DNA of 64,000 bases from Cryptomeria japonica (Eukaryota; Streptophyta; Pinopsida; Cupressales; Cupressaceae): contig NC_081413.1 of assembly GCF_030272615.1 (NCBI RefSeq), positions 332,668,302 to 332,732,301 on the forward strand, written 5' to 3'. Each line of letters opens with the position of its first letter. The first letter of the stretch is position 1. The notes under the pieces were generated by a model. That model was not told the DNA's origin. It made no database searches and saw only the letters and a program-made list of their open reading frames with translations. The translations under genes were made by a program, and so were the position numbers. This document shows, piece after piece, positions 49,836 to 60,615 of this stretch.

Positions 49836-50643
49836 ACCCGAAAGGCATTCTGCGGTATGCAAATGTACCCCATGGAGTAGTAAATGCAATCTTATGTTGA
49901 TCAGGTTCAGTAACCTCAATCTGATTGTATCCCGAAAATCCATCTAGCATAGATAGCATCTCGGAACCTGTCACCGTTTGCAAGACTTGATCCATGATTG
50001 GCAATGGATAATTGTCCTTGAGTGATAGCTGATTAAGATTTCTGAAATCAACACAGATACATATTTCTCCATTCTTCTTATGCACCGGTACTATATTTGC
50101 CAACCATGTTGAATGATGGATGGGAAAGATAATCTGAGCATCAAGCATTTTTTGAACTTCAGAAAGAATGGTACCTGAAATCTTCGGATTATACTGGCGT
50201 TGCTTCTGTCTGAAAGGTTCTGCACCGAGCTTGAGAGGAATGTCATGCTGAACTTCCTTGGGTTGAAAAGATTTTAGATCATCATATGAGTATTCCAAGA
50301 CATCATGGTATTGGTGCAAGAGTTGAATAAACTGATCTCTCTCTTCTGAAGTGCAGTTATTGCCAATATTGACAAACTTTGGATCTTCGTGAGATCCAAT
50401 ATTATATTTCTCATATCCCATAGGAGAATCAACACTTTCTTGTTGTTGTCTCTTGATATAACGATCATGTTGATTGAAAAGATTTTGAAGAGAAACCAAC
50501 CCCTTGGGAATTTTATTTCCTTTCAGCTGAAGGATATTTTCATCTGACTCAGATGATGTATCAGATATTGAATCTGATGACAAAGAAGTAGGAGAATTAC
50601 TTCCTTCAAAATACAGGTTGTTGAAACCATCCTCAGCTTGCAA
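49836..50643 (-). pseudogene. Gypsy reverse transcriptase, N-terminal part
   Basis: It encodes the linker and RT fingers/palm start: HDIPLKLGAEPFRQKQR, VPVHKKNGEICICVDFRNLN, LKDNYPLPIMDQVL, LSMLDGFSGYNQI (motif A with the first catalytic Asp) and TPWGTFAYRRMPFG. It ends there, before the YxDD motif, so it cannot polymerise DNA. It is typical of Ty3/gypsy RT. It lies in the same frame as the protease and RNase H upstream. Confidence 0.85.
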
Positions 50644-50688
50644 GAAATTATTAATCTGCTTGTCATCATTGAAGATCTGCCAATGATC

Positions 50689-51240
50689 TCAATTGTCAGG
50701 CACACTAGGTCTGTTGATTATCTCAATAATATATTTATCTTGACCAAAGTCAAGATGGGGAATTAATGAAGTAGCTGAAATAGCAAGAGAATCAGCTCTA
50801 TCATTGTATTCGCGAGGAACAACTGAGATATTGAAAGAATCAAAATCTTCAATATTTTCCCATACCAAATTGCGGTAATGCTTGAGTCTGTCATTCTTAG
50901 TTTGATATATGTTTCTCACTTGACAAACAATTAATTCTGCATCACGTTGGGCATGAAGATTTCTGATTCCTCTTTTCAATGCAACACTCATCCCTAACAA
51001 AAGCGACTCATATTCAGTCGTATTGTTGGTATTAGCAAATTGCAACTTGAAAGAGTAAGGGAAGATCTCTCCCTTGGGAGATATAAGGATTGCACCGGCT
51101 CTAGATCCATTTGTAGCGCAGCTGCCATCAAATTCAAGAGTCCACACCTCATTTGAACTGTTGTTTTCATTGGAATGATTAGAGCTGCATTCATCCGAGA
51201 CGGGTGCATTATGAAAAGAAAAGTTGTCATCTTCCTCCAT
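50689..51240 (-). pseudogene. Additional RNase H domain located before the RT
   Basis: The sequence LEFDGSCATNGSRAGAIL, NNTTEYESLLLGM, HAQRDAELIVCQV and VPREYNDRADSLA shows the four acidic residues of an RNase H fold (Asp, Glu, Asp, Asp). The motif spacing fits the archaeal/plant-type RNase H (RVT_3, PF13456) known as a second RNase H in Tat-lineage gypsy elements. Here it lies between protease and RT. A TGA at 50689 (probably a former TGG) separates it from the RT. An acidic, Ser-rich linker precedes it. Confidence 0.8.
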
Positions 51241-51354
51241 AGGAGAAGATGAACTATCATCTTGAGTAGATGAAGAGTGAGACTCATCTTGTCAAGAAGG
51301 TAATGAAATACTTTCATCAACAACAAGAGATGAGACTTCTTCAACCATAACATA

Positions 51355-52386
51355 TCAACTGGATGACCCATCTTCTGATGCTTGATCCTGATCAGTATTA
51401 ACAAACTTTTCATTTGCTGAAAGTAGAGAAATGTCGGAGCTACTTGAAGGATAATCTTCAGCAAATTCTGAAATTTCATCTATTTGGAGATAATAATTCC
51501 CGAAACCTGAAGATTCAAAAAGAATCTGAGCATGGGGATCATTAGACTTGACAACTGTGTACTTGGTTTCTCTTTCAGGAATTAACTTCTGCACAACACC
51601 TTTGACAGGTATTCTTGCTTCCGTCATATCCATGTTGAGTTCACCTCCAACATCCTTACAAAAATTACGGCCAAGTAACATTCCATTAGACACAGGAACG
51701 TCAGCCACCAAGACAGTCATCTTTATTTTATTATCCGGAAAAGCAACAAATGCAAATTGAGCATCCTTGATTTGCCTAATGAGAGGCACTTGTTTGTTCT
51801 ATATGGAATAACAATGACCAAAAGTTTTTGTCAAGGTTAGCCCCAAAGCTTGAGCAACTTTTGCGGGCATGACGTTATCAGAAGCACCAGAATCCAAGAC
51901 ACAATTGCTCAATTGAAAACCATTGATCAACAAGGAAATGTAAAAAGGTTTTGTCTTTCCTTGGGTGGTAGATGGAATGGTCACCAAATGATTGGGCAAA
52001 TTCTTGGGTTCTTGTGGGATGGTGTTTTCAAGTATAGGACGAGTCTCCTTACTTTTAACAAAATCAGCTAATCTATCAAATTGATCAGGATTAGCTTGTA
52101 AATACTCAACTTCGGACATTTGAATCTTAGTCTTCCTAGCATGGTCAATAATATCAAAAGCTTGAAATGAACCAGCTAGAGAGGGATTAGCATTGTCCGA
52201 TAGTGGTTTGGGGTTGGGCATACTGGGCTTGGGATCAACAGATGAAGCAAGAGGAGGACTTTTATTACTTATTTGGATTTTCGCTGCATCCTTTGGAATA
52301 TAGGGCAGCGGTGTTCCTCTTTTAGCAATAATAACAGGTGGTTGTAAATCACTTGCAATCTTTGCAGCTTCTTCTTGTTGGGCCAA
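51355..52386 (-). pseudogene. Gypsy aspartic protease region
   Basis: The reading starts with a linker (AKRGTPLPYIPKDAAK) and reaches CVLDSGASDNVMP, the catalytic DSGA motif of retropepsin, at about 51860-51895. After a stop (51799-51801) it continues with MTVLVADVPVSNGMLLGRNF and GGELNMDM, the C-terminal flap and hydrophobic-hydrophobic-Gly part. The frame differs from gag, either through a frameshift mutation or a programmed shift. Confidence 0.8.
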
Positions 52387-52406
52387 CCGGGTCTGGGATC
52401 TTGTCG

Positions 52407-53432
52407 TTACAACAAATGCTTGGCTATGAGCCCTTTCGGCTGCAACAGAGTCATCATAGTGCAGTCGCCAGTCACTTCTTCTTCTTCTTGTTGAGGAAGA
52501 GCAACTTCGTCGGATTGATAATCAAAATAAGAAGACTCATTTTGATCAGTCTCATAATAGCCAACCGCTGCCTTCGAAGGAGGTGGCTCAGGCGCAAGTC
52601 TCTCCGGAGGGGGAGGCAACTTGGGTTGATTCTTGGCAGCATAACTGGCAGCAGCATTAGGATACGTCCTTCTTGGGATATCCTTGTATGGTGCGGGGTA
52701 GGAATTCTGAGATACTTGCTTCTTTAAAGCAAGTAGTTCATTTGCTAACTTCTGCACCATAGGATTGGTAGAACTAGAAAATGAACCATCCATATGTGAA
52801 CCTCCTTTGGACCGATTAGAATCCTTTTTGATCTTACCAACTAGGATCAAATCGTCCTCAATTTCAGTAGCCATTGATTGAGCAACTTTTAAATCAGCAG
52901 GAGATGCTCGCCTTAAGAAGAAACTGACCTCGGGCAACTGAGTGTTAATGAAAAAACACTTGAGGTTCTCAGGAGTAGGCTTAGAATTAACAGGAATTCT
53001 ATTTGCTAATTTGTTAAATTTAGCAATGAATTCACGCATGCCTTCATGCGTATCTTTCTTCATTTGTGTCAACTGGGCCAACAAGGCGTGCTCATCTTCC
53101 GCAGGCTTAAAACGTTCCTCGAACTTGTCTCTAAACGAGTTTCATGAAACAATCGAACCAACAGTAAGATTGAAAAACCAATCTGCTGCAATACCTTGAA
53201 GAGTCTCTATGAACAAACGAACAACAACATCTTGATGTTCAACTCCAAGAACACCACATGCCATATAGAAAGACTTGACATGTTCATCAGGGTGGTTCTT
53301 TCCATCGCCATAGAATTTGGGAAGATTTTTACGAGAACCTTGTGGAAGTGGATGAAGAGGTGGGGTTAAAGCCAAAGGACCAAAAGCTACTCCCCATAGA
53401 CCAGGAGGAGGAAGCGGAGGTGGATTAGCCAT
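52407..53432 (-). pseudogene. Gypsy gag
   Basis: Starts MANPPPLPPPGLWG at 53432. It contains LPKFYGDGKNHPDEHVKSF, AADWFFNL, NSFRDKFEERFKPAEDE and MREFIAKFNKLANRIP, the retrotransposon gag (PF03732) pattern. One TGA at 53142-53144 stands where Trp is expected (S-W-NSF). The C-terminus is Pro-rich (PKLPPPPERLAPEPPPS) and no zinc knuckle is seen. The start codon lies 300 bp inside the primer-binding site. Confidence 0.82.
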
Positions 53433-53733
53433 ATTAGATAATGAATGTATCAGTGGTTTGAAAAAGCAAGAGGAATTTTCACTTGGGATAGATTTCTTCT
53501 TTCTTGAGGGAGGATAACTTGTGGTTCGTGATAGGGAAGATGTACTAGTGAGTAAAAAGAATCTAGCTCTTTCAGCAGGAGGTATTTCTTCTGAATATTC
53601 ACCTTTCTTCCGACGAACGTAAACATGTAAACTTTCCAGCTTAAAGAAAAGAAAGAATTTCCAAGCTGTTCTTTCAAAAATAGCAAGACACTAGTCTTCA
53701 AACGAAAGCGTGACGCTTAGGGATGCGTCCGTG

Positions 53734-53751
53734 TCCCCAGCAGAGTCGCCA
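53734..53751 (-). other. Gypsy primer-binding site (Arg tRNA type)
   Basis: The minus strand reads TGGCGACTCTGCTGGGGA, six bases after the LTR end CAACCAACA at 53758. From memory, it is complementary to the 3' end of plant tRNA-Arg(ACG) with one wobble position. Its position proves that 53758 upward is a 5' LTR. Confidence 0.8.
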
Positions 53752-53757
53752 AAAACC

Positions 53758-55605
53758 TGTTGGTTGAAAATTTTGTTCACTTGGAGAAATATACAAAATT
53801 GTGGTTTCAACCATAGCACACGAGTAAAAACTCTCCTAATTAAGGGAAGGCTCCCCCTATCTAACTACAACTTGGAAAATAAAATAGGATGGGATAGCAA
53901 TCTTTCTTCTTTTTTCAAGAAAGACAATATCCTTTTCTCTTCACAGAAAATGATAGCGATTGAATAACAACAGTAACCACTTTTAAGTGAAATAAGAGAA
54001 AGGAAATGAGGTTTCTTGAAAGTGCAAAGACTTCCGTCACTTCCTTCGGGACGGGACAGCAATATCAAGCTCAAAGACTTGACTATTGGACGTCCTATCT
54101 ACCCTTTGGTATACTAAATTTTACAACGAATAAAAGATAATAGCTCAAAGATTGGAATAATTTATTCTTTCAACACAAAGACAAGAACTAATGCAAGCTC
54201 AAAGACTTGCTGCTATTTCTTATCAAACAATAATTTTTCCTCAAGAATAGACGCAAGCTCAAAGACTTGCTGCTCTTTCAAGAGAGTTTCCTATTTTAAT
54301 TAATCTTCTCTACTTGCAGCTCAAAGACTTCAAATCAGATTGGACTAAGCTCCTTTAGAAATACTTTGCATAGAAGAAATAAAAAGATTCAAACTCAAAC
54401 ATGTAGCTCAAAGACTCAAAACTTGAGTAATCTTTCTTTATTATTCTTCAAAACCTTCAATTCACATACATAAGCTCAAAGACTTCTTGCTGTAAATTTG
54501 GCAGAGTTTTTGCTTGCTTTCCCAAAAGATGATAATTACAATAGAGCCTTCTAGTATTTATAGAAGAGGAGCCTTGAGAAAAAGGTGGGAGGATCCTAAC
54601 TAACTTGAGAGATTCTCTCAACCACCAAGACTCATTCAATAACTAACGGAGACTTCATTAACTAAGTAAGAGTTACTCCAACTAACTAAGACTTATTCCA
54701 ACTACAGTCCTAATCAGACACAACTTGTAGTTGCCTTACATGTAATTACAAAAGTGCAAGTAATGTGTAACTTGCATTTTACAAAAAATACTTTTACATG
54801 TAACTTGCCAAAACTAAATTACAACTAAATATTACAAAAGAAGGAAAATTCAACTAAGTGTTGAAAAACACTTAAGTTGCATTTTGTGAAGACACAAATC
54901 CTTGAAATTTCGGGATGCTCGCTTGTAGTTCCTCGGGATTTGGTTCATGGGTGTTCTTGGCAACAACCATAGTCTTCACAATAGTGTCGTGACAACGGAG
55001 GAGTGCAGAATTGTTTTTATCTAGGATAGACTGGATTTCATGTAGAAAGGCTTGGTGTTTCATCAATGCTTGAATCGAAGTTGCCGAGAATTGTTCGCTC
55101 CTCCATTCATTATGAATCCTCATCTGTAAATCAGCAAGAACTTCTTTTGGAATCAGCTCTCCATCCTGACTTACTATGTTGCAAGAGGCCCTTTCACAAT
55201 GTGAGACAATATCTCGGTAAACTTCACCCCGGAATCTCCTTGCATCACCGATCTCGTCAATGAGGGATATAAGAACAAGGGTCTTGTTTTCCAGGAGTTC
55301 TTCAAATTCCAAGTACATGGCCCTGGAAGAGATGATGGAATGCTCCTGTAAAATACTCAGCTGTTGTTGGGGCATGGTACGCCAGATTGTCAGACTTTTC
55401 TCAACACTTTCCAGATTCTTTTTGAAAGTGTTAGAAGTCTGATCCAATTTCTCCTCAATGGTCTCTAGTTTAAACATTATTTGAAAAATGTCTTTTATCA
55501 CTTGTACACATTGATCATGAAGTTGATCAACCCAGGAATCTAGTGCTTGTACCTTTTGAGCAGCCCTTTCCACTCCACGAATCGATTCTTGGGAACCTAA
55601 AGAAT
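53758..55605 (-). mobile_element. 5' LTR (copy E), 3' part only, cut by element G
   Basis: It carries the A-family LTR end (TTTTCAACCAACA), leader repeats (about 54020-54490), TATA (54555-54562) and the C-terminal part of the U3 gene. At 55605 the sequence changes abruptly to element G. The remaining roughly 4.5 kb should resume beyond the window. Confidence 0.85.
54872..55605 (-). pseudogene. U3-encoded protein of copy E, C-terminal part
   Basis: Open from GSQESIRGVERAAQK to FVSSQNAT (about 244 residues), very close to D and A. The N-terminal part is displaced by G at 55606. It holds the coiled-coil half only. Confidence 0.82.
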
Positions 55606-55670
55606 TGTTGTGCGAATCACACACCCATCCCCGTCTTGGACAGGGACCCCCCAGTTTGTGCCTTTCTGTC

Positions 55671-55765
55671 CTGACCCTGAAATTTGGCTAAGTTTGGAAT
55701 TTCCTGACCCTGAAATTTGGCTAAGTCTGGAATGTCCTGATCCTGAAATTTGGCTAACTCTGAAA
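55671..55765 (+). repeat. Three 32-bp tandem repeats near the start of G
   Basis: Three units of CCTGACCCTGAAATTTGG followed by CTAAGTxTGGAATxT lie head to tail. Two related units recur at about 62245-62315. Confidence 0.8.
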
Positions 55766-55845
55766 AATTGAGGAAACCTTCAAAAACTAGAATTTGCAAT
55801 ATAACTCCTGGAGGGCCGAAACCACTCTCAAACATCCTGAAAGTA

Positions 55846-55900
55846 TATATGGAATATAACTTAAAGTATATCACTTATACTTAAATGTTATATTCCATAT
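55846..55900 (+). repeat. A/T-rich hairpin of about 24-bp arms
   Basis: ATATGGAATATAACTTAAAG is mirrored by CTTAAATGTTATATTCCATAT-like sequence. The hairpin recurs at about 62385-62445 with a longer loop. Confidence 0.75.
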
Positions 55901-55904
55901 GCTC

Positions 55905-57020
55905 AATTTCGGACCCAGAAGCCAAAAGTTGAAAAAGTGAAAACTTGCCAAGAGGCCCTTTAGGTCCCAAATTTACCTTAACTTGCCGAAAGACCCTCAA
56001 GGTCCGGAAAACACTTTTAATGTCCATTTTCGGACCCTGGGGCGAAATGTTTAAAAAAAGCGATTTTGCAAAATATGTTACAAGGTTCGAAAACCACTTA
56101 AGCGTCCTCATTTTCGGACCCTCGGAGGTAAATGGAAAGTGCGTCGACTTTAAAAACAAAATGCGTTTGTGATCCGAAATTCGCCAAAAGGCGTTTAAAC
56201 CCTGAAATCCCAAAGGGTGTGAGTGGTCCGAACTTTATTTAAAAAGTTGCAAAAATGTGCCAATGGTCCGACGTTTTTAAAGGAATTTGCAAATCATGTT
56301 AAGTAGTCTGAAAATTCTTTAAAAAACTCGCCAAAGTCTTGAAGTCGCGAAATCCCAAGAGCGATGAATACTTCGAAGTTTGCATAACGCGAAGAGGCGT
56401 CCAGGTCCGAAACTTTGTGGTTCTTGTTAAAACGCGAAAATCGCAAAAGGCGTTAAAATTCATTCAAACACTCCGAAATTTGCAAAAGAGTGGTTCAAGT
56501 CTGAAAATGATAAGAGTTCGCAAAAGTGTTTAAATGCTCCGAAATTCGCCAAAAGAGTCTAAAATCGCGAAATTTCCAAGCGTGTTTAGGTCCGAAAATA
56601 TTCCCAGCAGAGTTCGCCAAAACATGAAAACCTCCGAATTTTCAAAAATGCCTTGAAACTCCAAATTTGCAGAAGTGTGAAGGGTCCGAAGTTTTTTTTT
56701 GCAAAATATGTTGAATGGTCCGAAATTTTGGGCAAGTTGTAAAACGCCTTATGGCTCGAAGTTTCCTTTTAAATTCCAAAAAAACGCCAGAAGGTCCGAA
56801 AATGATAAAGTTGCAAAAAGTTCAAACAATCCGAAATTTCCCAAAAGGGTGCTTTAGGTCCGAAAATGCTTAAAAGGTTTGTAAGAAACCCCAAGAGCTC
56901 CGAATTTCACCCAAAACATCAATTTCGGACCATGGGGCCGAAATTTAATATTTGGAAGATGTGCAAAAATCCCCAAATGGTCCGAAATTTCACTTAAAAC
57001 GCCAATTTCGGACCTTGGGG
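55905..57020 (+). repeat. GGTCCGAA/TTCGGACC array in U3 of G
   Basis: About fifteen copies of GGTCCGAA-like motifs in both orientations, comparable to F. No gene is seen. The stretch 57020-57880 after it holds no feature I can name. Confidence 0.75.
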
Positions 57021-57884
57021 GGCTAAATTGGAGAATATGATGAAATTTCAAAACGTCTAAGTTCTCCGAAATTCACCAGAAAAGCATGAGAGTTAGAGTT
57101 TTAAAATTTGCAGAAGCTCTTCAAACCTCCAGAATCGCGCTATAAGAAGTTTTCAAAACGCCATAAACCCATTCAAAATGCCCAAGACTCCGAAGGTAAA
57201 ATCATGTAGAAGTAAAATGCCCAAGGATCAGATTTCACATTCGAAGAGAAAGGAGAAGCATTTTCAAGATACATCTCACAAAGAGCTTCTCAAACCAGAC
57301 ACCATTAAATTTAATATTTGTTAAAATTTTTCAAATTGATTTAATGAAGTGAAACTGGTTGATTGATCGCAGGACGTCATTGGAGAACCAGGAGAAAAAA
57401 CCTGAAACACAAATCAAGGAAGGATCGCAATTCAAGGCCAGGCGCTGAAAATTGGAAAAGAAAAGATGCAGGAGCGCAAGAGCAACCAAACATTGGGAAT
57501 CGTACCGCTAAACAAAGATGAATTCCACCACCGGGACTTGTTACCACTGATTAAAAATGGGCTTTTCTTTTCCCATAATTGGCTATGGTTTGTTGAAATT
57601 TTGAGTAAGGCACTTTTTCAAAATGCTTCAGCTCTGTTTTAGGCCTTAAGGGTTTAGGGTTTTTGATTTTAGATCGCCTAAATGTTTGTTTAAAACCCTT
57701 TGGTTTCTATTCTTTTGTTACTTTATCCACTTAAGTAATGGGTCATGGGATCGTAGGAAGTGTCCCCCCTCGTTTTTGCCTAGGTGGTCATGTTAATTAA
57801 TCCCGAAAATTTTAGGCCTTATGTTTTTTTTTCCTAATGTTGTCGGGCTCATTAAGTCAGGTGCATCTCTCAGGAAAATCCACG

Positions 57885-59500
57885 GCTCGCGTTATTTCGC
57901 GAAGGAAAAGTGACCGAGGTTTAAAGACCGCGAAATGGCGAAAAGGTGGTGGGCCCAGAAATGAAAAGGACTCGTGTTCACAACGACTAAAGGGCCACGC
58001 TTAACAGACAGTCATCTCAGATTTAATCCAACGGTTGGCGCTGTTTCGCAGCCTGAACATGAAGGTGAAATACCTTTCGCGAAATGGCGAAAAGGTGGTG
58101 GGCCCGGAACGAGAAGAGTTGTCTAAAGGTCTCCGCTTAAAGAGTGATTACTTTTGATAAAATTCACGGCTCGTGTTATTTCGCGAAGGAAAAGTGACCG
58201 AGGTTTAAGGACCGCGAAATGGCGAAATGATGTGGCATTCCAAACAGATGGTCCAATCAGCCTTAGCGGCGAATAAGAGAACGACACGTAGCAGAGAATG
58301 CAACAATCAGCAAGATGAGTCCGAGAATTTAAAAAGGAAGGTGGTTCCCAGTAAGGAAAGGTGTTCAGAATTAAAGTCAGAGGGCCCATAGTCGTTTAAA
58401 AAAAGGTTCAGAAGGTAAAGACCGATCACATCCAGTTTGATCGGACGGCCCGCGCTGTTTCGCAAGATGAAGATGCACGAAAGATATCCTCTGCGAAATG
58501 GCGAAAGTGAAAAGGATTCGTTTTGATGCCCGGATAGACAGTGATGTGTACTTGAACACGTGGTCTTAAAAAGAAGCCGTGGGCCCGCCAAGGTGGAACC
58601 GGCGGTATAAAAGAAAGACACGCGGCCGACGTTGAGTTAAATGCAAAAAGCCTTGTAAAGCCAGTGGTTGAGTGCCATGTGGTAGCACGTAGTCAACAAA
58701 GAGGCGAGACCCAGTGCGGAGCCAAGGCTGTTAGTGTAATGGCCGACCAATTCTGATTTGATCGAACGGTTTGCGCTATTTCACAAGACAAAATGGTTCG
58801 TGGTTTAAGACCAGCGAAACAGCGAAATGATGTGGCATTCCCATCGAATGGTATGGCTAGTCCTGAGGGCGAGTAAGCTGATGGCATGTGGCAGAAAGTG
58901 CAACAGTCAACGAAGTGGGTCCGATAGTTTCAAAGAAGGTGGGTCCCAGATAAGATAAATACCGTGAGATAAAGGCATCCTGACAGATACAGGTGGTGAA
59001 AATAGAAAGGAACTCAATATTTCCTCTCGGCAAATCAAAGATTGACATATCAGTTTGAAAGATGACTGGATGCCGGGTGTGCAAAGTCGAGACAGAGGGC
59101 CCACATTTGCAGGTAAACGTTTAGAGTATAAAAACTGATCAATTCTCATTTGATCGGACGGCTTGCGTTGTTTCGCGAAGGTGAAGTGCTTGCGTGTTAA
59201 CCCCCGCGAAATGGCGAAAAGGTTTTTCGTTCTTAAAGGCAAAGTGAGCATGAAGTGTAAAGAGCGATCAAGTATGGTTTGATCCAACGGATGGCGCTGT
59301 TTCGCAGCTTGAAGTTGAGTGAAAGTTATGCTTTGTGAAACAGCGAAAGCCCGTTAGCTACCAAGTAAAGATGCAGTTAGTGAAAAGATTGACCGTCCAG
59401 GTAAAGGTTAAAGACCGAGCAGTTTGTGTCCCATCTGAAGGCTGGCGTTATTTCGTGAAGCAAAGATGCCTGAAAATTATGCTTTGCGAAATAGCGAAAA
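57885..59500 (+). repeat. Array of GTTTCGCG...GCGAAATGGCGAAA units in G
   Basis: About eight irregular units of 140-250 bp each contain a GATCxxACGGxTxGCGCTGT-like stretch, TTTCGCG(A), a 20-35-bp spacer, and GCGAAATGGCGAAA. Examples are 57893/57932, 58045/58078, 58176/58211, 58457/58492, 58778/58813, 59170/59207, 59301/59338 and 59452/59487. Several contain CCGCGAAA, which fits the E2F site consensus. Confidence 0.75.
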
Positions 59501-59852
59501 AGGGAAAATGCATCAGTGTCGTGACCCGCTGGAGTGAAATTTTTGAATTTTTTCATGAATTCAATTCTGAAGAGATGGCTAAGCATGCGAAATCAATGTT
59601 GTAGTTGAGAGGCCGGCCGCCATATATGATCTCCTATTAATTAAAACTAAGGCATTACGCTAAAGAGCATTTGTAAAAGAGCAGTTATAGAGCGGACTTC
59701 TCGGGTTGCACAGCTAATTCCTTCAGGATCAATCAGGTTTTCTGTATTCTTGTTCGGCCAAATTTGTAGCTGTGTGTGTGTTTTAATTAAAGCTTATATT
59801 TGTCCTAGAATAATTGAAAGTGGTTGCTTGACTATTGGCCTGGTTTTAAAAG

Positions 59853-60213
59853 ATGGCACCGAAGAGAGAATTCTCAGGGAAAGTTAATTACCACGAAAGA
59901 GACATTTGTGATGATTTCCTTGAACAGTTGACGTTGTCAACTAATATAGCTTCCAAAATGAGAGAATTGGTGCCAAGAGCTTCTCGCCTAAAAGTAAGAG
60001 AAGGTTTATATGATAAAGCGAACTGAATAAGAGACCCTCAAGTAGGGATGTCTGGGTTAGGACTTTTTAAGGTGGGATTTGGTATGAGAAATTCTCCAGC
60101 TCCTCAGAACAGCATATGGGAGTTGGATGTGGGGAAGTTGGTGGTCCTTGGGGTTTTCTTTGATGTAGATCTTCTGACCCAAATTGCACATAATTATGAC
60201 CCAATCAAAGAAA
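59853..60213 (+). pseudogene. N-terminal piece of the U3-encoded protein of G
   Basis: The ATG at 59853 opens MAPKREFSGKVNYHERD. A TGA at 60024 stands where Trp would continue (N-W-IRDPQVG), and the same frame then runs to the hAT insertion. DLLTQIAHNYDP aligns with ELVVEAARHYEP of F and EFVLACAHHFDK of A, and W-IRDPQVG with the D-T-x-[IL]-G stretch before it. I infer a distant third member of the family. The rest lies beyond the hAT element. Confidence 0.5.
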
Positions 60214-60615
60214 CGGGACTCGGACTCGGCAAGGCAGACTCGGACTCGGACTCGGGACTCGGCGTCAGACTCGGCTGGACTCGGGAAAGTGAAAAACTCA
60301 AGAAATTTAGAGATTTTTAAAGATTTTAAACTCGTTTCAGACACCCTTTATTGAATACACCTTAAAGACACAAAAACATCATTAAACGCAGCTCATTTGA
60401 TTACATACACAAGTATACATCAATCACATAAGCATAAATGCAAATTGTAGCTGAAGAAAATAAGAAACATAGATATATAAATATTGTCAAATGTATACAA
60501 TATTACAAAACTCATGGAATAAAAAATCCATGTCATCATATGATCATCATCAAATGTTTCATACAAATACCAAAGGTAAATAGTAAATACTAAATACAAC
60601 TACAAGTGTACAAGC

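Larger units (their letters stand above)
45678..55605 (-). mobile_element. Gypsy element with giant LTRs: truncated 3' LTR, partial gag-pol, 5' LTR cut by G
   Basis: In minus-strand order: 5' LTR end (55605-53758), 6-bp spacer, primer-binding site (53751-53734), gag (53432-52407), protease, RNase H and RT (52386-49836), a deletion junction, then the 3' LTR from the middle of its U3 gene to its end (49805-45678). RT is cut before YxDD; RNase H of the standard type, integrase, polypurine tract and the start of the 3' LTR are missing. Both LTR parts are A-family. The low-side flank is TTTTG (45673-45677); the high-side flank lies beyond the window behind G. Confidence 0.82.

Noticed and set aside
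60222-60285. ACTCGG-rich stretch as a satellite
   Set aside because: It is a short irregular run tied to the ends of the hAT copies (also 61262-61340 and 62640-62710), not a tandem satellite array.
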